Origin: an uncultured Oscillospiraceae bacterium
GTDB lineage: Bacteria; Bacillota; Clostridia; Oscillospirales; Ruminococcaceae
Assembly: GCA_900547015.1 (NCBI GenBank)
Contig: URFD01000051.1
Location: 1 to 10,907, forward strand
DNA length: 10,907 nucleotides
Direction of reading: 5' to 3'
Shown here: positions 7,051-10,907 of the stretch, in pieces
Numbering within the stretch: position 1 is the first letter of the stretch
How the letters are laid out: each line of letters starts with the position of its first letter
The notes under the pieces: model-generated
Told to the model about the DNA's origin: nothing
Seen by the model: the letters and a program-made list of their open reading frames with translations, nothing else
Database searches by the model: none
Translations under genes and position numbers: made by a program

Positions 7051-7083
7051 CGATAGGGACAGCTTTGCTGTCCCTATCGTTTT
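7051..7083 (+). terminator. Intrinsic terminator/attenuator between SCIFF peptide and maturase
   Basis: A perfect 13-bp stem, CGATAGGGACAGC (7051-7063) with GCTGTCCCTATCG (7067-7079), closes a 3-nt TTT loop and is followed by TTTT (7080-7083). The U-tract is short, so termination may be partial. It lies 26 nt after the peptide stop and before the maturase, for which no independent promoter is apparent. A copy of the outer stem, TCGATAGGG, occurs 15 nt upstream at 7035-7043 and could pair with the same right arm. Confidence 0.8.
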
Positions 7084-7246
7084 GTCTGCACCTTCGGTCG
7101 GCTAAATCCGATTGCAGCGGCAGATATTTTCCGGACAGAAAAAGAGAATGCAGTCTGCTAAAGAAATCAGCCGGCAGGATTGCAGTCAAGCGGGCGCCGC
7201 GCGGTCTGGCATGGCTCCAGAAAAAGGGCGCAAAGGGAGGAAAAGG
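7084..7246 (+). other. Leader region of the maturase gene, no recognised element
   Basis: From the end of the hairpin to the maturase start I see no convincing -35/-10 pair, no second strong hairpin and no recognisable coding sequence. The maturase frame stays open upstream to a possible ATG at 7112, but the extra 45 residues are Lys/Arg/Gln-rich and unlike the family's N-terminus. A short repeat, GATTGCAG, occurs at 7110-7117 and 7178-7185. The region is probably an untranslated leader reached by read-through from the peptide promoter. Confidence 0.5.
7235..7240 (+). promoter_or_regulatory. Ribosome binding site that decides the maturase start
   Basis: GGGAGG at 7235-7240 is 6 nt before the ATG at 7247. 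The upstream in-frame ATGs (7112 and others) lack a comparable site, so 7247 is the chosen start. Confidence 0.8.
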
Positions 7247-8650
7247 ATGTTACATAGTTTTCAGTTAAACGGCTACAACATTGTAATGGATGTCAACAGC
7301 GGCGCTGTTCATGTTGTGGACGAGATGGTTTATGATATGATTCAGCTTCTGGATGCGTCGTTCCTGGCAAAATCCTTTGACAGCAATGTGTCCGAAAAGC
7401 TGGACAAGGAGTATCCTGCACAGGTGTTCTCTGCACTGGAAGGCAGATACGGCAGAGAGTCGCTGGAGGAAGCCTACGGCGAGATTTATGAGATGTACGA
7501 AAACGGTCAGCTGTTCACTGCGGACGACTACGAACAGTTTGCAGATATGATGGTTTCTGCTCCAATCAAGGCAATGTGCCTGAATGTAGCGCACGACTGC
7601 AACCTCCGTTGCAAATACTGCTTTGCATCGACCGGAGATTTCGGCGGCGAGCGCAAGCTGATGACCGCAGAGGTCGGCAAGAAGGCAATCGATTACCTGC
7701 TGAAATATTCCGGCGACCGCCACAATCTGGAGATGGATTTCTTCGGCGGCGAACCTCTGATGGCATTTGATGTTGTCAAAGAGGTTGTAGAATACGCTCG
7801 TTCCAAAGAGAAGGAATACAACAAGAATTTCCGCTTCACCATCACCACCAACGGCCTGCTGCTCAGCGATGATAAAATCGATTACATCAACAAAGAGATG
7901 CACAACGTGGTGCTCTCCATCGATGGACGAAAAGAAATCAACGATGCGATGCGTTTCCGCGTAGACGGCACCGGCTGTCATGACCAGATCATGCCAAAAT
8001 TCCAGAAGCTGGTCAAGGCAAGAGGAGACGGTCAGTACTATGTCCGCGGCACCTTCACCAAGATGAACAAGGACTTCGCAGAGGATGTTCTGCACTTCTA
8101 CAACAGCGGATTCGACCAGATTTCCATCGAGCCGGTTGTAACCGACCCGAAGGTTGACTTTGCATTGACCGAAGAGGATCTGCCGGAGGTATTTGCAGAG
8201 TATGAGAAGCTGGCAAAAATCATCATCGAGAAGCGCAAAAATGGGGAGTTCTTCAACTTCTTCCATTTCATGATTGATTTGGACCAGGGCCCTTGCGCCA
8301 TCAAGCGTCTGAGAGGCTGTGGCTGCGGCAACGAGTATGTCTCGGTTACACCGGAAGGCGATGTTTACCCATGTCACCAGTTCGTAGGAAAACGCGAATG
8401 GATTATGGGCAGTGTTCATGACCAGTCGCTGAATACCGAAATCAAGGATTCGTTTGCAAAGACCACCGTCTACACCAAGCCAGAGTGCAAAAACTGCTGG
8501 GCAAAATTCTATTGCAGTGGTGGATGCAACGCAAACAATCTCGAGTATGCAGGTGCAATCAAGAAGCCATTCAAGCTCGCCTGCGATTTGGAGAAAAAGC
8601 GTCTGGAGTGCGCGATCATGATTCAGGCTGCATTGGCAGAGATGGAATAA
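7247..8650 (+). CDS. SCIFF peptide maturase, radical SAM/SPASM thioether-forming enzyme
   Basis: This enzyme installs a cysteine thioether cross-link in the SCIFF peptide encoded just upstream, using S-adenosylmethionine and iron-sulfur clusters. The 467 residues show an N-terminal leader-recognition-like segment (about 1-100, starting MLHSFQLNGYNIVMDVNSGA) and the radical SAM motif CNLRCKYC with Cys118, Cys122 and Cys125 (CX3CX2C). GGEP follows at 167-170. A C-terminal SPASM domain has Cys358/Cys360, then GX4C ending at Cys376, then CX2CX5CX3C at Cys414, 417, 423 and 427, then Cys446. These would bind two auxiliary [4Fe-4S] clusters. Length and cysteine pattern match the CteB-type family. 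The reaction is inferred from homologues. Activity requires anaerobic conditions, fitting a Clostridia host. Expression probably depends on read-through of the upstream hairpin. Confidence 0.93.
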   Translation: MLHSFQLNGYNIVMDVNSGAVHVVDEMVYDMIQLLDASFLAKSFDSNVSEKLDKEYPAQVFSALEGRYGRESLEEAYGEIYEMYENGQLFTADDYEQFADMMVSAPIKAMCLNVAHDCNLRCKYCFASTGDFGGERKLMTAEVGKKAIDYLLKYSGDRHNLEMDFFGGEPLMAFDVVKEVVEYARSKEKEYNKNFRFTITTNGLLLSDDKIDYINKEMHNVVLSIDGRKEINDAMRFRVDGTGCHDQIMPKFQKLVKARGDGQYYVRGTFTKMNKDFAEDVLHFYNSGFDQISIEPVVTDPKVDFALTEEDLPEVFAEYEKLAKIIIEKRKNGEFFNFFHFMIDLDQGPCAIKRLRGCGCGNEYVSVTPEGDVYPCHQFVGKREWIMGSVHDQSLNTEIKDSFAKTTVYTKPECKNCWAKFYCSGGCNANNLEYAGAIKKPFKLACDLEKKRLECAIMIQAALAEME

Positions 8651-8661
8651 AGAAAACAATC

Positions 8662-8700
8662 AAAGGTCTTTGGGGGGATTGCGCCCTCAAGGACCTTTTT
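8662..8700 (+). terminator. Intrinsic terminator after the maturase gene
   Basis: A 15-bp stem pairs 8662-8676 with 8684-8698 around a 7-nt loop (8677-8683) and contains two G-U wobbles. A run of five T (8696-8700) overlaps the end of the stem. It starts 11 nt after the maturase stop and closes the peptide-maturase unit. Confidence 0.83.
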
Positions 8701-8729
8701 GTTCAACAGGAATCCAGTCGAACACAGTC

Positions 8730-8735
8730 GGGGAG
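8730..8735 (+). promoter_or_regulatory. Ribosome binding site that decides the lipoprotein start
   Basis: GGGGAG at 8730-8735 is 9 nt before the ATG at 8745. The in-frame ATG at 8736 directly abuts it and so cannot use it. The further upstream in-frame start at 8670 lies inside the preceding terminator hairpin. Confidence 0.7.
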
Positions 8736-8744
8736 ATGAACAGG

Positions 8745-9575
8745 ATGAGAGGATTTCGACTTCAAAAATGGGCCGCACTTTGTCTGGCAGGACTTCTTCT
8801 GCTGGGAACGGGGTGCTCCCGCAGCGCCGCGGAGCCAACTCCAAAGAAAACGAGCAAGCCGGCAGAAACCCAGCAGGAGATAGCAGCAGAGGCAAGCGAG
8901 CCAAAACAGGAGCAAGCAGAGCCGGAGCAACCACCTAAAACAGAAACGACCGAACCGGAGCAAACCGAGCAGGCAGAGGCTTCCGAAGAAATGCCTGAAG
9001 AGGCGCCCATCCGGATTCGGGAGTCGGATGCACAGGAGTACGGATTTTTGGTTGAGCCGCTGCTCTCCACCCGGATTTTGGAACAGGAGTTTTCCGAGGG
9101 GGAAGCGGTCGAGCTGGGAGAGTATGACTGGTATTCTCTGGTCTCCGAGCTGGGGAAGGACATCCCTGCGGTGCCGGGTCTGGATGGAAGAACCCACTAT
9201 GATGCACAGACGGTAGAAGATTTTCTTTCCACCTATTTTAAAATCGATGCAGAACAGCTTAGAAGAAGCAGCAGCTACTCTAAAGAAACAGGAACCTATG
9301 TGGAGCCGCAGGAGGTGGACGGATTTTCTCCATCAGCCAGAATCAGCGGAGCCAAGACAGAGAATGGGACGCTGGTGCTGGTGATTGACCTGTATTCTGA
9401 GAAGGGCAAGGTCTACAACACCTCGGTTTTGACTCTTCAGGTCGAGCAGAAGGATGCCGAGAGTGAACAGTCGGAGAAGAAAGCAGAAGAACAAACTGAC
9501 CCGTCGCTTGCGTTGACCGGTTGGAGATATTGCTCCAACCACATCATCTATCACGCGGAATCAGCCGAGGCATAA
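8745..9575 (+). CDS. Uncharacterised secreted lipoprotein with acidic linker
   Basis: I do not recognise the family. From the ATG at 8745 the product is 276 residues. It has a basic N-terminus, a hydrophobic stretch AALCLAGLLLLGTG and a likely lipidated Cys24, so it should be anchored on the outer face of the membrane. A low-complexity linker rich in Glu, Pro, Gln, Thr and Ala occupies about 29-87, as expected for a tether that holds a domain away from the membrane. The rest (about 90-276) looks like a small globular domain with aromatic-rich segments (YDWYSLV, VEDFLSTYFKI), predicted beta strands (GTLVLVIDLYSEKGKVYN) and a C-terminal GWRYCSNHIIYH after a second charged stretch. No catalytic motif is visible. 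It is followed 56 nt later by a SpoIIM-like gene, probably in the same transcript; a shared role in sporulation or envelope work is conjecture. No clear promoter is seen upstream. Confidence 0.8.
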   Translation: MRGFRLQKWAALCLAGLLLLGTGCSRSAAEPTPKKTSKPAETQQEIAAEASEPKQEQAEPEQPPKTETTEPEQTEQAEASEEMPEEAPIRIRESDAQEYGFLVEPLLSTRILEQEFSEGEAVELGEYDWYSLVSELGKDIPAVPGLDGRTHYDAQTVEDFLSTYFKIDAEQLRRSSSYSKETGTYVEPQEVDGFSPSARISGAKTENGTLVLVIDLYSEKGKVYNTSVLTLQVEQKDAESEQSEKKAEEQTDPSLALTGWRYCSNHIIYHAESAEA

Positions 9576-9631
9576 AGGGGACAGGTCCTGCATAAAGATA
9601 GCCCAGACAGTAAATCAAAGGGGTTGTATTT

Positions 9632-10258
9632 ATGACAAGGACACCGGCAAGAAAACGGGGATATGCAGGCCGATACCTGAAGCATGAGCTGCGCCAAAAT
9701 TGGCTGAGTCTGGTGCTGGGAGCAGTCTTTCTGCTGGGAGCGGCAGCAGGGTGCAGAGCGGCACAGGGCGGCGTGTTGGAGCGCTTGAGCAGCTGTCTGA
9801 CCGGGACAGGCAGGGAAGCAGGATTTCTGTCGGGGGTCATCACCGACTTTGCAGCCAACGCAGCAGTGCTGTGCGTGCTCTTCCTGAGTGGATTTGGAGC
9901 GGTTTTTCAGCCGCTGGTGCTGGCGGTTTTGTTCCTAAAAGGGCTGGGCTTCGGTGTCATGGGGGTCTATTCCTACCGGAATGGGGAACAGTCCGCAGTG
10001 CTGTATTATCTGTTGGTTCTGCTTCCGGAAGCGCTGGCGGCTCTCTTTCTGCTGACAGCAGCGGCAAGGGAATCCTTGCGGTTTTCCAGACGGTTTTGGG
10101 TGCAGCTCCTCCCGATGTCCACGCAGGAAACACAACCGCTCCGCCAGAGGACGGTGAGAGGATACCTTGCTCATTTTGTCCTTTTTTACCTGCTCAGCGG
10201 TTCGGCGGCACTGTTTTCCGGCGTCCTGAAGCTGCTGTTTGAGGCGATGAACAGATGA
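9632..10258 (+). CDS. SpoIIM-family (DUF95) membrane protein
   Basis: The 208-residue product resembles stage II sporulation protein M. That protein forms the SpoIID-SpoIIM-SpoIIP complex, which drives peptidoglycan hydrolysis during forespore engulfment. Features seen are a basic N-terminal segment, TM1 about 24-42 ending GAAAGC, an outside loop and a cluster of hydrophobic segments (about 75-115 and 121-144). The family-like pieces are FLSGFGAVFQPLVLAVLFLKGLGFG (spanning about 84-108) and LLPEALAAL (130-138). A basic stretch and a final hydrophobic segment (177-204) complete it. Length is close to Bacillus subtilis SpoIIM. AAAGGGG (9617-9623), 8 nt before the ATG, supports the start. Neither SpoIID nor SpoIIP is nearby, so it could be a SpoIIM paralogue with another partner, perhaps the preceding lipoprotein. 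The assignment rests on topology and short motifs. Confidence 0.7.
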   Translation: MTRTPARKRGYAGRYLKHELRQNWLSLVLGAVFLLGAAAGCRAAQGGVLERLSSCLTGTGREAGFLSGVITDFAANAAVLCVLFLSGFGAVFQPLVLAVLFLKGLGFGVMGVYSYRNGEQSAVLYYLLVLLPEALAALFLLTAAARESLRFSRRFWVQLLPMSTQETQPLRQRTVRGYLAHFVLFYLLSGSAALFSGVLKLLFEAMNR

Positions 10259-10269
10259 CAAATCCACGC

Positions 10270-10307
10270 AAAAAAGCCGGAGATACCAAACGGTATCTCC
10301 GGCTTTT
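10270..10307. terminator. Bidirectional intrinsic terminator between convergent genes
   Basis: A perfect 12-bp stem, GCCGGAGATACC (10276-10287) with GGTATCTCCGGC (10292-10303), has a 4-nt loop. A run of six A (10270-10275) lies on one side and TTTT (10304-10307) on the other, so it can terminate transcription from both strands. It sits between the SpoIIM-like gene (ending 10258) and the minus-strand gene that ends at 10327. Confidence 0.9.
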
Positions 10308-10326
10308 GTCTTTTGTCTGTGGCAGC

Positions 10327-10907
10327 TTACAGGGTAATAACCTTGTCTGCGGCGTGCATTCTTTCGCTGATGTCGTACATATTGGATACAGTACCAATCT
10401 TCAGATTGTCAGCGATGTTGAAGAATTTCAGGCAGGTTCCGCATACCAGAATTTCGGAGCCTTTGTCCTGCAGGGTTTTCAGATGCTCTACAACCTGGTC
10501 GTTCTCAACTGGGAGTTTAACACCGCTGTTCATGAACAGGATGTATCTTGGAGCGTCGTTGGATTCTGCCAGAGTGTAGAAGAACATGGTCATCAAAGAG
10601 GTGCCCAGCTCTACCGAGCCGTCGCCGATAAAGTCTTTGCCGACGAACAGAGCCCAGTTTGCAGGTTTGCCGTCCTGCTCAGCGCAAGGTGCAGCAGCGC
10701 CGTCTCCGGTGAAGGTGACATGGAAGTTGCCGTCCTTGGTTTCTACGCTTGCCTGATAGTTCTGGCTCTCTGCCAGTCGTTTGAGGTTTTCTACTGCAAC
10801 CTCGTTATCGACCGCAACAACGAAGGAGGGGCCGGTCGTCACCAAGCAGAAGTCCGGCATGACCAGCCATGTGGTCACCGCCGTTGTGGCCGCACTGGTG
10901 TCCGGCG
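10327..10907 (-). CDS. yedF: YedF-like sulfurtransferase/selenium-metabolism protein, N-terminus unresolved at the window edge
   Basis: The C-terminal part matches the YedF family of Firmicutes, which joins a TusA-like domain to a DsrE-like domain and is linked by genome context to selenium use. Seen here are the end of a TusA-like fold (VVAVDNEVAVENLKRLAES, then VETKDGNFHVTFTG), a Pro/Cys-containing linker, and a DsrE-like domain with YILFMNSGVKL, the conserved EILVCGTCL and SNMYDISERM. The frame is open to the right edge, so the gene is partial. Recognisable homology stops near 10828. The expected TusA motif (Cys-Pro-x-Pro and nearby Thr-Lys) should lie about 25-30 residues before VDN, but the 25 residues read upstream in this frame do not contain it, nor do the other frames. 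In-frame GTG (10878) and ATG (10860) codons lack good ribosome sites. Biochemical function of the family is not established to my knowledge. Confidence 0.72.
   Translation of the reverse strand, partial: PDTSAATTAVTTWLVMPDFCLVTTGPSFVVAVDNEVAVENLKRLAESQNYQASVETKDGNFHVTFTGDGAAAPCAEQDGKPANWALFVGKDFIGDGSVELGTSLMTMFFYTLAESNDAPRYILFMNSGVKLPVENDQVVEHLKTLQDKGSEILVCGTCLKFFNIADNLKIGTVSNMYDISERMHAADKVITL

Noticed and set aside
6945..7268. A plus-strand frame overlapping the SCIFF peptide in another phase and running through the terminator
   Set aside because: It has no ribosome site, reads through the 13-bp hairpin, and its Leu/Ser/Arg-rich product resembles no known family. The peptide at 6881-7024 explains the region.
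7265..8659. A 464-codon open frame on the minus strand across the maturase gene
   Set aside because: It is the antisense shadow of a clear radical SAM gene. Its translation shows no recognisable domain, and the plus-strand product has all its catalytic cysteines.
8880..9000. Glu/Pro/Gln-rich repeats in the lipoprotein gene considered as a tandem repeat array
   Set aside because: The units are irregular at both the DNA and protein level. This is a low-complexity linker rather than a true tandem repeat.
9568..9597. Short direct repeat GCATAAAG around the end of the lipoprotein gene
   Set aside because: Two 8-nt copies without flanking inverted repeats or a mobile gene are expected by chance and support no attachment site.

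Overview
The window reads as a piece of chromosome from a low-to-mid GC Gram-positive anaerobe of class Clostridia, probably an Oscillospiraceae/Butyricicoccaceae-type gut bacterium. That placement is an inference. It rests on strong AGGAGG-type ribosome sites, lipoprotein signal peptides, a SCIFF (six cysteines in forty-five) ranthipeptide pair typical of Clostridia, a SpoIIM-like sporulation membrane protein and a YedF-type selenium-metabolism protein. No tRNA, rRNA, CRISPR array, transposase or phage gene was recognised.

Positions 1-6773 hold a complete phosphate-starvation module on the plus strand, in the order pstS, pstC, pstA, pstB, phoU, a phoB/phoP-type response regulator and a phoR-type histidine kinase. 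PstS captures phosphate outside the cell, PstC and PstA form the membrane channel, and PstB powers transport. PhoU links transporter state to the kinase, and the kinase-regulator pair controls the regulon. A candidate PHO box (two half-sites 11 bp apart) and a -10 element lie upstream of pstS. A second candidate promoter, whose TGn element is the phoU stop codon, may give the two-component genes their own transcription.

Positions 6806-8700 hold a separate small transcription unit. It has a near-consensus promoter with an extended -10, a 47-residue six-cysteine SCIFF precursor peptide that is easily missed because of its size, a strong intrinsic-terminator hairpin, and then the radical SAM/SPASM maturase. 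The hairpin between peptide and enzyme probably sets a high peptide-to-enzyme ratio. A second terminator closes the unit.

Positions 8745-10258 hold an unrecognised lipoprotein with an acidic, low-complexity linker, followed by a SpoIIM-family membrane protein. They are probably co-transcribed. A bidirectional terminator at about 10270-10307 separates them from a minus-strand YedF-like gene that runs to the right edge. Its DsrE-like C-terminal half and the last part of its TusA-like domain are clear. Beyond about 10828 the expected TusA active-site motif does not appear in any frame, which suggests a disrupted gene or a sequence junction.

Most of the window is ordinary, well-known biology. 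The parts most worth a second look are the SCIFF peptide/attenuator/maturase arrangement, the uncharacterised lipoprotein-SpoIIM pair, and the broken yedF end.
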